DNA of 64,000 bases. Source: Streptomyces sp. NBC_00523 (GTDB taxonomy: Bacteria > Actinomycetota > Actinomycetes > Streptomycetales > Streptomycetaceae). Positions within the stretch are counted from its first letter, which is position 1; each line of letters opens with the position of its first letter. Below the pieces are notes generated by a model. That model made no database searches and was not told the DNA's origin. It saw only the letters and a list, made by a program, of their open reading frames with translations. The stretch covers positions 3,224,001 to 3,288,000 of the forward strand of contig NZ_CP107836.1 of the NCBI RefSeq assembly GCF_036346615.1. The letters are read 5' to 3'. A program made the translations under genes and the position numbers. Shown in pieces: positions 21,911 to 31,274 of this stretch.

Positions 21911-22720
21911 TCAGCCGTTGCCGGAGGCCAGTGCGCGGCTGCGGTCGCGGGCCGCTTCGAGTGCGGCGATGAGGGCCGCGCGTACGCCGTGGTTCTCCAG
22001 CTCGCGGATGGCGCTGATGGTCGTGCCGGCCGGGCTGGTGACGGCCTCGCGGAGCTTGACCGGGTGCTCACCGCTGTCCCGGAGCATCACGGCCGCGCCG
22101 ATCGCGGCCTGGACGATGAGGTCGTGGGCCTGGGCGCGCGGCAGGCCGAGCAGGATGCCGGCGTCCGTCATCGCCTCGACCAGGAAGTAGAAGTACGCCG
22201 GGCCCGAGCCGGACAGGGCGGTGGCCGCGTCCTGCTGGGACTCCGGGACGCGCAGGGTCTTGCCGACGCCCTTGAAGATCGCGTCCGTCGAGGCGAGGTG
22301 GTCCCCCGTGGCGTGGCTGCCCCCCGAGATGACGGACATGCCCTCGTCCACCAGGACGGGGGTGTTCGGCATGACGCGGACGACCGGGGTGCCGGCGGTG
22401 AGGCGGTCCTCGATGAACGCGGTCGTGATGCCGGCCGCCGCGCTGATGACCAGGCGGTCCGCGGTGAGGTGCGGGGCCAGCTCGTCCAGGAGGCGGCCCA
22501 TGTCCTGGGGCTTCACCGCGAGGATGAGGATGTCGGCTCGCTTGGCGGCCTCCGCGTTGGTGACCGCGTCCACGCCGTAGCGGTCGCGCAGTTCGGCGGC
22601 CCGGTCCGAGCGACGGGTGGTGACCAGCAGGTTCGACGGGCGCCAGCCGGCCCGGATCATCCCGCTGAGCAGGGCCTCGCCGATCTTGCCGGTACCGAGG
22701 ACTGCAACTGTCTGGGTCAT
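21911..22720 (-). CDS. proC: Pyrroline-5-carboxylate reductase
   Basis: This 269-residue enzyme reduces 1-pyrroline-5-carboxylate to proline with NAD(P)H, the last step of proline synthesis. The Rossmann motif VAVLGTGKIGEALLSGM starts at residue 5; LAVKPQDMG, VVRVMPNTP and the C-terminal dimer motif SGSGPAYFYFLVEAM are typical of the family. The ATG at 22720 has GGAGG 9-10 bases upstream. It is convergent with the isochorismatase gene and lies downstream of the ABC exporter genes, from which it is separated by 74 bases. Confidence 0.96.
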   Translation of the reverse strand: MTQTVAVLGTGKIGEALLSGMIRAGWRPSNLLVTTRRSDRAAELRDRYGVDAVTNAEAAKRADILILAVKPQDMGRLLDELAPHLTADRLVISAAAGITTAFIEDRLTAGTPVVRVMPNTPVLVDEGMSVISGGSHATGDHLASTDAIFKGVGKTLRVPESQQDAATALSGSGPAYFYFLVEAMTDAGILLGLPRAQAHDLIVQAAIGAAVMLRDSGEHPVKLREAVTSPAGTTISAIRELENHGVRAALIAALEAARDRSRALASGNG

Positions 22721-22794
22721 GCCGTTCACCCTCCGGGCGGTGCTCGATATGCGCGGTGCTCCGTGCTCGTCGGCGCCATCTTCGCACCGCCCCG

Positions 22795-23568
22795 TCAGGC
22801 GGTGCGGCGGCGGAGGGTGGCCGCGCCCAGGGCCAGGACGAGCAGGGCACAGCCCGCCACGATGAGGATGTCGCGCACGAAGTCGCCGGTGACGTCGGTG
22901 TGGTGGAGCACCTCGTTCATCCCGTCCACGGCGTACGACATCGGCAGCACGTCCGAGACCGCCTCCAGGGCCGGCGCCATCTGGTCGCGCGGGATGAAGA
23001 GGCCGCAGAGGAGCAGCTGCGGGAAGATCACCGCGGGCATGAACTGCACGGCCTGGAACTCGGAGGCCGCGAACGCCGAGACGAACAGCCCGAGTGCCGT
23101 GCCGAGCAGGGCGTCGAGCAGGGCGACCAGGAGCAGCAGCCACGGCGATCCCATGACGTCCAGGCCGAGGGCCCACACCGACAGGCCGGTGGCCAGGAGC
23201 GACTGGAGGACGGCGACGGCGCCGAAGGCGAGCGCGTAACCCGCGATGAGGTCGCCCTTGCCGAGCGGCATCGAGAGCAGGCGCTCCAGGGTGCCGGAGG
23301 TGCGTTCGCGCAGGGTGGCGATCGAGGTCACCAGGAACATCGTGATCAGCGGGAAGATCCCGAGCAGGGAGGCGCCGGTCGAGTCGAAGGTCTGCGGGCT
23401 GCCGTCGAAGACGAACCGCAGCAGCGTGATCAGGACGACCGGGATCAGCAGGAGCAGCGCGACCGTACGGGGGTCGTGGGCGAGCTGGCGCAGGACGCGG
23501 GCGGCGGTGGCGAGGGTGCGGGCCGGGCTCAGCGGTGCGGTGCCGGTGGTGGGGGCCGTGGTGCTCAT
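22795..23568 (-). CDS. ABC-2 type exporter permease
   Basis: A 257-residue membrane permease with about six helices, typical of the ABC-2/DrrB family that exports drugs or lipids. The first helix (TVALLLLIPVVLITLLRFVF), the loop TLRERTSGTLERLLSMPL (the ABC-2 signature facing the ATPase) and the segment LPMSYAVDGMNEVLHH are visible. The start codon overlaps the stop of the ATPase gene (ATGA), so both subunits are coupled. Substrate unknown. Confidence 0.9.
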   Translation of the reverse strand: MSTTAPTTGTAPLSPARTLATAARVLRQLAHDPRTVALLLLIPVVLITLLRFVFDGSPQTFDSTGASLLGIFPLITMFLVTSIATLRERTSGTLERLLSMPLGKGDLIAGYALAFGAVAVLQSLLATGLSVWALGLDVMGSPWLLLLVALLDALLGTALGLFVSAFAASEFQAVQFMPAVIFPQLLLCGLFIPRDQMAPALEAVSDVLPMSYAVDGMNEVLHHTDVTGDFVRDILIVAGCALLVLALGAATLRRRTA

Positions 23569-24332
23569 CGGGCGTTCTCCTTGCGGGTGGCGGCCGCGTC
23601 GACCAGGTGGAGGAAGGCCGCTTCGACGGTGTCGGTGCCGGCGGCGGTGCGCAGGGCGTCCGGGGTGTCGTCGGCGAGGATCTCGCCCTCGCGCATGAGG
23701 AGGAGGCGGTGGCAGCGCTCGGCCTCGTCCATGACGTGGGAGGAGATGAGGAGCGCGGTGGAGCGTTCGGCGGCGAGGGTGTGGAAGAGCTGCCACAGGT
23801 CGCGGCGCAGGACCGGGTCGAGGCCGACGGTCGGTTCGTCCAGGACGAGCAGGTCCGGGGTGCCGAGGAGGGCGACGGCGAGCGAGACGCGGGTGCGCTG
23901 GCCGCCGGAGAGGTTGCCGGCGAGGGCGTCCTCGTGGCTGGTCAGGTCGACCTCGGTGAGCGCGCGGGTGACGGCCTCGTGGCGGGCGTCGCGGTGGGCG
24001 CGGCCCGGCTGGAGGATCGCCGCGAAGTAGTCGAGGTTCTGCCGGACGGTGAGGTCGGTGTAGACGGACGGCGCCTGGGTGACGTACCCGACGCGGGGGC
24101 GGAGGGAGGGGTGTCCTGCGGGGCTGCCGAGGACCTGGAGGGTGCCGGTGACCTTGGCCTGGGTGCCCACGACGGCGCGCATGAGGGTGGATTTGCCGCA
24201 GCCGGAGGGGCCGAGGAGGCCGGTGATCCTGCCGGGTTCGACGGTGAAGTCGAGGCCCTTGAGGACCGTGCGGCTGCCTCGTTGGACGGTGAGGCCACGG
24301 GCCTCGACGGCGACGCCCGAAGAATTCATCAT
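23565..24332 (-). CDS. ABC transporter ATP-binding protein
   Basis: A 255-residue ATPase of the DrrA-like group. Walker A is GPSGCGKSTL (about residue 40), the Q-loop is GYVTQAPSVYTDLT, the signature motif is NLSGGQRTRVSLA, and Walker B is LLVLDEPTVGLD; the switch His is in LLISSHVMDEAERC. It pairs with the permease encoded next, overlapping by 4 bases. Two ATGs in tandem (24332 and 24329) are possible starts. The start codon lies inside an 18-base palindrome, a probable operator. No regulator gene is adjacent. Confidence 0.93.
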   Translation of the reverse strand: MMNSSGVAVEARGLTVQRGSRTVLKGLDFTVEPGRITGLLGPSGCGKSTLMRAVVGTQAKVTGTLQVLGSPAGHPSLRPRVGYVTQAPSVYTDLTVRQNLDYFAAILQPGRAHRDARHEAVTRALTEVDLTSHEDALAGNLSGGQRTRVSLAVALLGTPDLLVLDEPTVGLDPVLRRDLWQLFHTLAAERSTALLISSHVMDEAERCHRLLLMREGEILADDTPDALRTAAGTDTVEAAFLHLVDAAATRKENAR

Positions 24333-24341
24333 GTGATGAAT
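24324..24341. promoter_or_regulatory. Palindrome over the ABC ATPase start codon
   Basis: ATTCATCA (24324-24331), TG, TGATGAAT (24334-24341) is a perfect 8+2+8 inverted repeat. It is AT-rich in a GC-rich neighbourhood and overlaps the initiation codon of the ATPase gene. The size suits a dimeric repressor such as TetR, MarR or GntR/YtrA type; the binding protein is unknown. Confidence 0.65.
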
Positions 24342-24393
24342 ATTGGCTCCGGCGAGGCGCCGCCGTCAAGGGACGGGGCGGGGCAGCCTCGGC

Positions 24394-25176
24394 TCAGCGC
24401 ACGGCCGCGTGCAGCTCCACGACGTACGCCTCCTGCACGGTGCCGTCCGGGAACTCGGCCAGGAGCAGGGCCCGCTCCTCGGCGAGGAAGCCGCGGGCCG
24501 CCTCGTCGTCGATGGTCAGGAACGCGGAGTGGCTGCCGAGGTTGTCGAGGTGCGTGTCGAGGGGGATGCGCCGGGTCCACGGGACGCGGCGGTACGTGAA
24601 GTCGAGGTCCGGCGGCAGGTCGCGGTCCTGGGCGGCCGCGCGCCTGGGGCCGAGGTGTTCCGGGCCGACGCCGAAGAACCGGACGAGCCGTTCCTCCTGG
24701 GCGGCGAGCCACGGGACCGTGTTGTCGGTGACGTTCCACCAGAGGGCGAGCGCGCCGCCCGGGCGCAGGACGCGCCGGGCCTCGGCGCCCGCGCGGGCGG
24801 GGTCGGTCCAGTGCCAGGACTGGGCGTACGTGATCAGGTCGGCCGAGGCGGTCGCGAAGGGAAGCCGGTTGCCGTCGCCCTGTACGAGCGGGACGTCCGG
24901 GAGGCCCCGGCGCAGCTCGGCGGCCATGCCCGGTCCGGGTTCGACGGCGACGACGCGGGCGCCCCGGTCGAGGAGGCGGCGGGTCGCGATGCCGGTGCCC
25001 GCGCCCACGTCCAGGGCGCGGGCTCCGCGCAGGGGGCGTCCGGCGATGTCCTCGACGGCGTCGAACAGCGCGTCCGGGTAGCTGGGGCGGGCCGCGGCGT
25101 ACTGGGCGGCGGCCCGGTCGAAGGAGAGGGCGCGCGAGGGGCCCGGGACGGCGCCCGGTGAGTGTGTCGTGGTCAT
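24394..25176 (-). CDS. Class I SAM-dependent methyltransferase
   Basis: A 260-residue methyltransferase with motif I ALDVGAGTGIATRRLL (about 54-69), the acidic strand VAVEPGPGM, motif II ADLITYAQSWHWTDP (the WHW signature common in the UbiE/Met-11 subgroup), and LRPGGALALWW after it. The fold is Rossmann-like and cytosolic. The substrate cannot be deduced. It sits alone between the ABC genes and a small membrane protein, all on the minus strand. Confidence 0.88.
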   Translation of the reverse strand: MTTTHSPGAVPGPSRALSFDRAAAQYAAARPSYPDALFDAVEDIAGRPLRGARALDVGAGTGIATRRLLDRGARVVAVEPGPGMAAELRRGLPDVPLVQGDGNRLPFATASADLITYAQSWHWTDPARAGAEARRVLRPGGALALWWNVTDNTVPWLAAQEERLVRFFGVGPEHLGPRRAAAQDRDLPPDLDFTYRRVPWTRRIPLDTHLDNLGSHSAFLTIDDEAARGFLAEERALLLAEFPDGTVQEAYVVELHAAVR

Positions 25177-25205
25177 GCGGCCATCGTGCCCGGTGGGCGC
25201 ACGGG

Positions 25206-25742
25206 TCAGCCGCGGCGGCCCTTCTTCTTTCGGGCGGCCGGGTTGCCGGTGCGGGAGGCGCGGCGCTTCGCGTACCGGGCGACGGCCTCCTCGTACTCCG
25301 TACGCCGCAGCTTCTCGCCGGGCGCCTCGGTGAACGTACGGAAGAAGTACGCGAGCAGCGAGCCGACGAAGCCGATGGCCTTCAGGCCGCGCAGGTTCTC
25401 CTCACGGGCCGGGTCGGCGGGGCGGCTGCCGAAGCCCTCCCAGGTCTTGCGGAAGGCGATCGCGCTGCAGATGGCGAACATCGCGACCACCAGCACGCCG
25501 ACGAAGCCGCCGACGTCGGCGATCTCCAGGCCCTGGTACGCGAAGCGCAGGACGAGGCAGGCGGCCGCGGCCGCGAGGAGGGAGCCGACGGCGGCTCCGG
25601 CGCGGCGCAGTCCGTAGTGGCCGTCGTGGGCGACCCAGGTCGTGCCGAAGAAGCGGAGGGGCTCGGGCTGCGGGCCCTGCGGGGTCGCGGGCTCGGACGG
25701 GCCGGGGGCCGCGCCTTCGGGGGTCTCGCTGTTCTCGCTCAC
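25206..25742 (-). CDS. Small membrane protein of unknown function
   Basis: A 178-residue protein I do not recognise. The first 30 residues are Pro/Glu-rich and likely disordered. Two hydrophobic helices follow (AGAAVGSLLAAAAACLVLRFA, near 48-68; and VGGFVGVLVVAMFAICSAIAF, near 77-97), and a third weaker one near LKAIGFVGSLLAYFF. The C-terminus is strongly basic (ASRTGNPAARKKKGRRG), suggesting a cytoplasmic tail that could touch nucleic acid or phospholipid head groups. It lies 63 bases downstream of ilvD on the same strand. Confidence 0.72.
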   Translation of the reverse strand: MSENSETPEGAAPGPSEPATPQGPQPEPLRFFGTTWVAHDGHYGLRRAGAAVGSLLAAAAACLVLRFAYQGLEIADVGGFVGVLVVAMFAICSAIAFRKTWEGFGSRPADPAREENLRGLKAIGFVGSLLAYFFRTFTEAPGEKLRRTEYEEAVARYAKRRASRTGNPAARKKKGRRG

Positions 25743-25812
25743 GGGGTCGATTATCCCGCAGGTTCCGGAGCAGCCGGGGGGCCGTGCCTGCGGCCCCCCG
25801 GTGCTGCCCGGG

Positions 25813-27666
25813 TCAGCCCAGCTTCGAGACGTCGCGGACGGCGCCCCGGTCGGCGCTCGTCGCCATCGCGGCGTACGCGCGAAGGGCGGCCGAGACCTTG
25901 CGGTCGCGGTTCTTCGGGGCGTACACGCCGTTCAGGGCCTCGCGGCGGGCGGCCAGCTCCTCGTCGGGGACCAGGAGGTCGATCGAGCGGTTCGGGATGT
26001 CGATCCGGATGCGGTCGCCGTCCTCGACCAGCGCGATCGCGCCGCCGGACGCCGCCTCGGGCGAGGCGTGGCCGATGGACAGGCCCGACGTGCCGCCGGA
26101 GAACCGGCCGTCCGTGATCAGGGCGCAGGTCTTGCCGAGGCCGCGGCCCTTCAGGTACGAGGTCGGGTAGAGCATCTCCTGCATGCCCGGGCCGCCCTTG
26201 GGGCCCTCGTAGCGGATCACGACGACGTCGCCCTCGTTGACCTGCTGGGTGAGGATCTTCTGGACGGCCTCCTCCTGCGACTCGCAGACGACGGCCGGGC
26301 CCTCGAAGGTCCAGATGGACTCGTCGACACCCGCCGTCTTCACGACGCAGCCGTCCACGGCCAGATTGCCGCGCAGGACCGCGAGGCCGCCGTCCTTGGA
26401 GTAGGCGTGCTCCACGGAGCGGATGCAGCCGCTCTCGGCGTCCTCGTCCAGGCTGTCCCAGCGCTCGGACTGGGAGAACGCCTCCGCCGAGCGCACGCAG
26501 CCGGGAGCGGCGTGCCACAGCTCGACCGCCTCCGGGGCCGGGGAGCCGCCGCGCACGTCCCAGGTCTTCAGCCAGTCGGCCAGCGACGGGCTGTGCACGG
26601 AGTGCACGTCCTCGTTGAGCAGGCCCGCGCGGTGCAGTTCGCCGAGGAGGGCCGGGATGCCGCCGGCGCGGTGCACGTCCTCCATGTAGTACGTGCGGTT
26701 CTTGCCGACGTTGGGGGCGACCTTGGCCAGGCACGGGACGCGGCGCGACAGGGCGTCCATCTCGGTCAGGCCGTACGGGACGCCCGCCTCCTGGGCGGCG
26801 GCCAGGAGGTGCAGGATCGTGTTGGTGGAGCCGCCCATCGCGATGTCGAGCGCCATGGCGTTCCCGAAGGCGGCGGCCGTGGCGATGTTGCGGGGCAGGA
26901 CCGACTCGTCGTCCTGCTCGTAGTAGCGGCGGGTCAGGTCCAGCACCGTGCGGGCGGCGTCCTCGTACAGCGCCTTGCGCGCGGTGTGGGTGGCCAGCAC
27001 CGATCCGTTGCCGGGGAGGGAGAGGCCGATGGCCTCGGTCAGGCAGTTCATCGAGTTGGCGGTGAACATGCCGGAACAGGAACCGCAGGTGGGACAGGCG
27101 TTCTCCTCGATGCGGAGGATGTCCTCGTCGGAGATCTTGTCGTTGACCGCCTCCGACATCGCGTCGACCAGGTCGAGCGTGCGCACCGTGCCGTCGACCA
27201 GCGTGGCGCGGCCCGACTCCATCGGACCGCCGGAGACGAAGACGGTCGGGATGTTCAGGCGCAGGGCCGCGTTGAGCATGCCCGGGGTGATCTTGTCGCA
27301 GTTGGAGATGCAGATCAGGGCGTCGGCGCAGTGCGCCTCGACCATGTACTCCACGCTGTCCGCGATGAGGTCGCGGGACGGGAGGCTGTAGAGCATGCCG
27401 CCGTGGCCCATGGCGATGCCGTCGTCCACGGCGATCGTGTTGAACTCGCGCGGGATGCCTCCGGCGGCGACGACCGCCTCGCTGACGATCCGGCCGACAG
27501 GGGCCAGGTGCGTGTGGCCCGGCACGAACTCCGTGAAGCTGTTGGCGACGGCGATGATCGGCTTCCGGCCGATGTCCGCGCCGGGTACCCCGGAGGCGCG
27601 CATAAGGGCGCGGGCGCCCGCCATGTTGCGGCCGTGGGTGACTGTGCGGGACCTCAGCGTGGGCAT
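25813..27666 (-). CDS. ilvD: Dihydroxy-acid dehydratase
   Basis: The 617-residue enzyme dehydrates 2,3-dihydroxy-isovalerate and -methylvalerate to the 2-keto acids of the valine, leucine, isoleucine and pantothenate routes. The iron-sulfur ligands are recognisable: CDKITPGML (the CDK motif, about residue 124) and [20 protein letters not shown] (about 190). The length fits the type with a [4Fe-4S] cluster as in E. coli. The ATG at 27666 follows AGGAGCG with good spacing. Its valine-route intermediate 2-ketoisovalerate also feeds panC downstream in the window. Confidence 0.96.
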   Translation of the reverse strand: MPTLRSRTVTHGRNMAGARALMRASGVPGADIGRKPIIAVANSFTEFVPGHTHLAPVGRIVSEAVVAAGGIPREFNTIAVDDGIAMGHGGMLYSLPSRDLIADSVEYMVEAHCADALICISNCDKITPGMLNAALRLNIPTVFVSGGPMESGRATLVDGTVRTLDLVDAMSEAVNDKISDEDILRIEENACPTCGSCSGMFTANSMNCLTEAIGLSLPGNGSVLATHTARKALYEDAARTVLDLTRRYYEQDDESVLPRNIATAAAFGNAMALDIAMGGSTNTILHLLAAAQEAGVPYGLTEMDALSRRVPCLAKVAPNVGKNRTYYMEDVHRAGGIPALLGELHRAGLLNEDVHSVHSPSLADWLKTWDVRGGSPAPEAVELWHAAPGCVRSAEAFSQSERWDSLDEDAESGCIRSVEHAYSKDGGLAVLRGNLAVDGCVVKTAGVDESIWTFEGPAVVCESQEEAVQKILTQQVNEGDVVVIRYEGPKGGPGMQEMLYPTSYLKGRGLGKTCALITDGRFSGGTSGLSIGHASPEAASGGAIALVEDGDRIRIDIPNRSIDLLVPDEELAARREALNGVYAPKNRDRKVSAALRAYAAMATSADRGAVRDVSKLG

Positions 27667-27790
27667 CGTCTTTCGCTCCTTCTGCGTTGAAGACTGCTCT
27701 TGAGCGTACGCCGTCGGTGCCAGGATGTGGACCGGGTGTCCGCTATGCGGAAGCCTTGGGCGGTGAGCGGGGGCACCTGCGGCGGGCCTG

Positions 27791-27840
27791 GGTTTCGGGG
27801 CTCCGCCCCGGACCCCGCGCCTCAAACGCCGGCGGGACTG
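27791..27840. repeat. Dispersed Streptomyces intergenic repeat
   Basis: The 50-base sequence contains GGGGCTCCGCCCCGGACCCC followed by CCTCAAACGCCGGCGGG. It is the reverse complement, with about 80% identity by eye over 48 bases, of 63856-63900. I recall this family as abundant between Streptomyces genes, often near stop codons; it folds into a GC-rich hairpin and may act as a terminator. It lies between ilvD and the TetR gene. Confidence 0.72.
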
Positions 27841-27850
27841 TGAGCAAGGC

Positions 27851-28474
27851 TCACGCGGACGGCTCCGCCAGGTACCGCTGGAGCGTCGGGGCCACCATCG
27901 CGACGATCTTCTCCGGCGGCGCGGACGCCAGCGGCTCGGCCTTCAGTACGTAGCGCACGATCGCGATCCCCACCATGTGCGAAGCCGCGAGCTCCGCGCG
28001 GAACGTCGCGTCCGGGATGTCCAGGCCGGCCGCCACGCGTTCCAGCAGGCGGCGCAGGACGAAGCTGCGGAGGACCTTCGCGGCGGCCTCGTGGGTGAGG
28101 GCGGAGCGGAGGACCGCGAGGAGGGGGGCCCGGGTCTTCGGGTTCTCCCAGATGCCGATGAAGGCGCGGGCCAGGCGTTCGCCCACGTCGGCGGTGTCGC
28201 CTTCGAGGACGGCCGGGACGAGCAGGGCGGGCTCGAAGGACAGCTCGATCGCGGCGGCGAAGACCTCGTCCTTTGTACCGAAGTAGTGGTGGACCAGCGC
28301 GGAGTCGACGCCGGCCGCGCGCGCGATGCCCCGGACCGAGGTCTTGTCGTACCCACGCTCGGCGAACTCCGTGCGGGCGGCCTCCAGGATGCGGGTGCGC
28401 GCGTCCGGGCCGGTGTCCGACGCGGCGCGGGCGGGGCGGCCCCGGCGCCTGGGGCCCGGTGCGTCGGGCGTCAT
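27851..28474 (-). CDS. TetR-family transcriptional regulator
   Basis: A 207-residue regulator with the usual N-terminal three-helix DNA-binding domain ([39 protein letters not shown], about residues 25-72) and a C-terminal ligand domain of the TetR_C type (about 85-205; [14 protein letters not shown]). The extreme N-terminus is Pro/Arg-rich. Its start overlaps the stop of the TIM-barrel gene (ATGA), so both are translated together, and the barrel protein may make or degrade its ligand. Its stop abuts the dispersed repeat. Confidence 0.9.
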   Translation of the reverse strand: MTPDAPGPRRRGRPARAASDTGPDARTRILEAARTEFAERGYDKTSVRGIARAAGVDSALVHHYFGTKDEVFAAAIELSFEPALLVPAVLEGDTADVGERLARAFIGIWENPKTRAPLLAVLRSALTHEAAAKVLRSFVLRRLLERVAAGLDIPDATFRAELAASHMVGIAIVRYVLKAEPLASAPPEKIVAMVAPTLQRYLAEPSA

Positions 28475-29298
28475 GAGCGGGGGGCGCGCTCGGAGGACGC
28501 GGCAAGGTGGAGCCGGGTGAAGGCCAGCGCCTCCGCGAGGTCGGCCTCGCGTTCGGCGGTGGACATCGCGCGGCGGGTGTTGACCTCGATGACCACGTGC
28601 CCGTCGAAGCCGGAACCGGCCAGCCGCTCAAGCAGTTCCGCGCAGGGCTGGTCGCCCCGGCCGGGCACCAGGTGCTCGTCCTTGTTGGAACCCTTGCCGT
28701 CGGCCAGGTGGACGTGGGCCAGCCGGTCGCCCATCCGGTCCACCATCGCCAGGCCGTCCGTGCGCGCGGTGGCGGTGTGCGACAGGTCCACCGTGAAGTG
28801 CCTGTAGTCGTCGTTGGTGACGTCCCAGTCGGGGGCGTACGCGAGCATCTCGCGGTCCCGGTAGCGCCACGGGTACATGTTCTCGACGGCGAACCGGACG
28901 TCCGTCTCGTCGGCCATCCGCCAGATTCCGCTGACGAAGTCGCGGGCGTAATTGCGCTGCCACCGGAACGGCGGGTGCACGACGACCGTCGACGCGCCCA
29001 GCTTCTCGGCGGCGGCGCGAGCCCGCTGGAGCTTGACCCACGGATCGGTCGACCAGACCCGCTGGGTGATCAGCAGACACGGCGCGTGCACGGCGAGTAT
29101 CGGCACCTGGTGGTAGTCGGAGAGCCGGCGCAGCGCCTCGATGTCCTGGCTGACCGGGTCGGTCCAGACCATGACCTCGACGCCGTCGTAGCCGAGGCGC
29201 GCGGCGATCTCGAAGGCCGTCGCCGTCGACTCCGGATAGACCGAGGCCGTCGACAGGGCGACCTTCGCATCCGGGACGCGCACCACTGGTTCTGCCAC
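28471..29298 (-). CDS. Xylose isomerase-like TIM barrel protein
   Basis: A 275-residue protein of the AP endonuclease 2/sugar isomerase superfamily. Beta strands and metal ligands are visible: [27 protein letters not shown] (His), FAVENMYPW (Glu), FTVDLSHTA (Asp, His), [20 protein letters not shown] (His) and [10 protein letters not shown] (Glu), so a divalent metal site is expected. It could isomerise or epimerise a sugar phosphate, or be endonuclease IV-like. GTG 29298 lacks a Shine-Dalgarno, with TACGCT 6 bases upstream, suggesting a leaderless mRNA. Confidence 0.85.
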   Translation of the reverse strand: MAEPVVRVPDAKVALSTASVYPESTATAFEIAARLGYDGVEVMVWTDPVSQDIEALRRLSDYHQVPILAVHAPCLLITQRVWSTDPWVKLQRARAAAEKLGASTVVVHPPFRWQRNYARDFVSGIWRMADETDVRFAVENMYPWRYRDREMLAYAPDWDVTNDDYRHFTVDLSHTATARTDGLAMVDRMGDRLAHVHLADGKGSNKDEHLVPGRGDQPCAELLERLAGSGFDGHVVIEVNTRRAMSTAEREADLAEALAFTRLHLAASSERAPRS

Positions 29299-29381
29299 GC
29301 AGACAGCGTACGGGCAGTGGTGCGCCCCGCCGAGGGAGAGCGGCGGAAAGTGAGAAGGGCCGCACCACCGGCTCCCGGCCC

Positions 29382-30332
29382 TCAGTCCAGCGCCGCCTCC
29401 CCGCCCGACGGCAGGTGGTCCAGGCGGCGCAGGATGACGCCCTCGCGCAGCGCCCACGGGCATATCTCCAGCTCGTCCACGTCGAGCAGGTCCATCGCGC
29501 CCTCCGCGACCAGCGCCCCGGCCAGCAGCTGCGCGGCCCGGCCCTCGGACACCCCGGGCAGGGTCCCGCGCTCCTCGGCGGTCATCGCGGCCAGCTTCGG
29601 CACCCACTCCTCGACCGCCTTGCGGCTGAGGGTGCGCGGCACGTACTGACCCTCGGCGGAGCGCGCCGCGCCCGCGATCCTGGCCAGCTGCTTGAACGTC
29701 TTGGAGGTGGCCACCACATGGTCCGGGCGGCCGATCCGGGTGAAGTCGCCGACGCTGCGGGCGATGCGCGCCCGTACGTGCCGGCGCAGCGCCTTGACCT
29801 CGGCCGGGTCCGGCGGGTCGCCCGGCAGCCAGCCCGCGGTGAGGCGCCCGGCGCCCAGCGGCAGCGAGACCGCGGCGGCCGGTTCCTCGTCCATGCCGTA
29901 CGCGATCTCCAGCGAGCCGCCGCCGATGTCGAGGACCAGCAGCTTGCCCGCGGACCAGCCGTACCAGCGGCGGGCGGCGAGGAAGGTGAGCCGGGCCTCC
30001 TCCGTACCGCTGAGGACCGTGAGGCCGACGCCCGTCTCCTCCCGTACCCGCTCCAGCACCTGGTCGGCGTTGCTCGCGTCGCGTACCGCGGAGGTGGCGA
30101 AGGCGAGGACGTCCTCGCAGCCCTTGTCCTCGGCGGCTTCGAGCGCGCCCGCGATCGTCCCGACCAGCCGGTCCACGCCGAGCGGGCCGATCGCGCCGTC
30201 CTCGTCGAGGAGTTCGGCGAGGCGCAGCTCGGCCTTGTGCGAGTGCGCGGGCAGCGGGCGGGCGCCGGGGTGGGCGTCCACCACCAGCAGATGAACCGTG
30301 TTCGACCCCACGTCGAGGACTCCGAGTCTCAT
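29382..30332 (-). CDS. Ppx/GppA-family exopolyphosphatase
   Basis: A 316-residue protein of the actin-fold Ppx/GppA phosphatases that hydrolyse polyphosphate or pppGpp. The motifs [17 protein letters not shown] (phosphate 1, residues 3-19), [13 protein letters not shown] and [14 protein letters not shown] (phosphate 2) are present, with GTEEARLTF between. It lacks the extra C-terminal domains of E. coli Ppx, like mycobacterial Ppx proteins. The ATG at 30332 is divergent from the next gene by 41 bases, so their promoters overlap. I cannot say whether pppGpp or polyphosphate is the main substrate. Confidence 0.9.
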   Translation of the reverse strand: MRLGVLDVGSNTVHLLVVDAHPGARPLPAHSHKAELRLAELLDEDGAIGPLGVDRLVGTIAGALEAAEDKGCEDVLAFATSAVRDASNADQVLERVREETGVGLTVLSGTEEARLTFLAARRWYGWSAGKLLVLDIGGGSLEIAYGMDEEPAAAVSLPLGAGRLTAGWLPGDPPDPAEVKALRRHVRARIARSVGDFTRIGRPDHVVATSKTFKQLARIAGAARSAEGQYVPRTLSRKAVEEWVPKLAAMTAEERGTLPGVSEGRAAQLLAGALVAEGAMDLLDVDELEICPWALREGVILRRLDHLPSGGEAALD

Positions 30333-30373
30333 ACCGCGAACGCTACTGCGGGCGGGGCACTTACTCTGGGCCC

Positions 30374-31246
30374 GTGCCAAAGACGAAAAAGGCGAAGCCG
30401 GGCAAAGCCACGAAGCAGCGGGACATCGAGGCGGAGACCCCGCAGGACATCAAGCACGTGGAGAAGGTGGAGATGCACACCCCGGCGGCGGAGCCGGATC
30501 CCTCCGACGAGACGGAGCTGGACTTCGCGCGCGCCTGGGTGGAGTTCCCCGACCCCGCCGACGACGAGCAGGTCTTCCGCTGCGATCTGACCTGGCTGAC
30601 GTCCAGGTGGACGTGCATCTTCGGCAGCGGCTGCCAGGGCATCCAGGCGGGCCGCGCCGACGACGGCTGCTGCACGCTGGGCGCCCATTTCTCGGACGAG
30701 GACGACGAGAAGCGCGTGGCCGGTCATGTCGCGCGCCTCACTCCGGAGCTGTGGCAGTTCCACGACGTGGGTACGGAGACGGGCTGGACCCAGACGGACG
30801 ACGACGGGGACCGCCAGACGCGGCGCTGGCAGGGCTCGTGCATCTTCCAGAACCGGCCGGGCTTCCCCGCCGGGGCGGGCTGCTCGCTGCACATCCTCGC
30901 GCTGCGGGAGGGCCGGGAGCCCCTGGAGACCAAGCCGGACGTGTGCTGGCAGCTGCCCGTACGGCGTACGTACGAGTGGATCGACCGGCCCGACGACACG
31001 CGGGTGCTCCAGGTGTCGATCGGTGAGTACGACCGGCGGGGCTGGGGCCCGGGCGGCCACGACCTGCACTGGTGGTGCACGTCGGCGACATCCGCGCACG
31101 GGGCCGGTGAGCCGGTGTACGTGTCGTACCGGCCGGAGCTCATCGAGCTGATGGGCAAGGAGGCGTACGCCACGCTGACCGAGCTGTGCGAGCAGCGGCT
31201 CGCCTCGCTGCTGCCGATGGCCCCGCACCCGGCGGACCCGGCGTAG
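30374..31246 (+). CDS. Conserved hypothetical cysteine-rich protein
   Basis: A 290-residue protein without a function I can name. A Lys-rich N-terminus ([17 protein letters not shown]) precedes a compact region with several cysteines: [19 protein letters not shown] and [11 protein letters not shown] (about residues 76-110), then [20 protein letters not shown] and DVCWQLP. The pattern suggests a metal- or cluster-binding fold. The C-terminus ends with a helical segment. GTG 30374 has TACTCT at 30362-30367, 6 bases before it, and no Shine-Dalgarno, so the mRNA is probably leaderless. It is divergent from the Ppx gene. Confidence 0.78.
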   Translation: MPKTKKAKPGKATKQRDIEAETPQDIKHVEKVEMHTPAAEPDPSDETELDFARAWVEFPDPADDEQVFRCDLTWLTSRWTCIFGSGCQGIQAGRADDGCCTLGAHFSDEDDEKRVAGHVARLTPELWQFHDVGTETGWTQTDDDGDRQTRRWQGSCIFQNRPGFPAGAGCSLHILALREGREPLETKPDVCWQLPVRRTYEWIDRPDDTRVLQVSIGEYDRRGWGPGGHDLHWWCTSATSAHGAGEPVYVSYRPELIELMGKEAYATLTELCEQRLASLLPMAPHPADPA

Positions 31247-31274
31247 GGCCGTTCCTCCGGGCCGCCCCGCACCG

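Noticed and set aside
25642..27690. 682-residue open frame antisense to ilvD
   Set aside because: Antisense shadow of ilvD with Val/Gly/Asp-biased composition and no recognisable domain.
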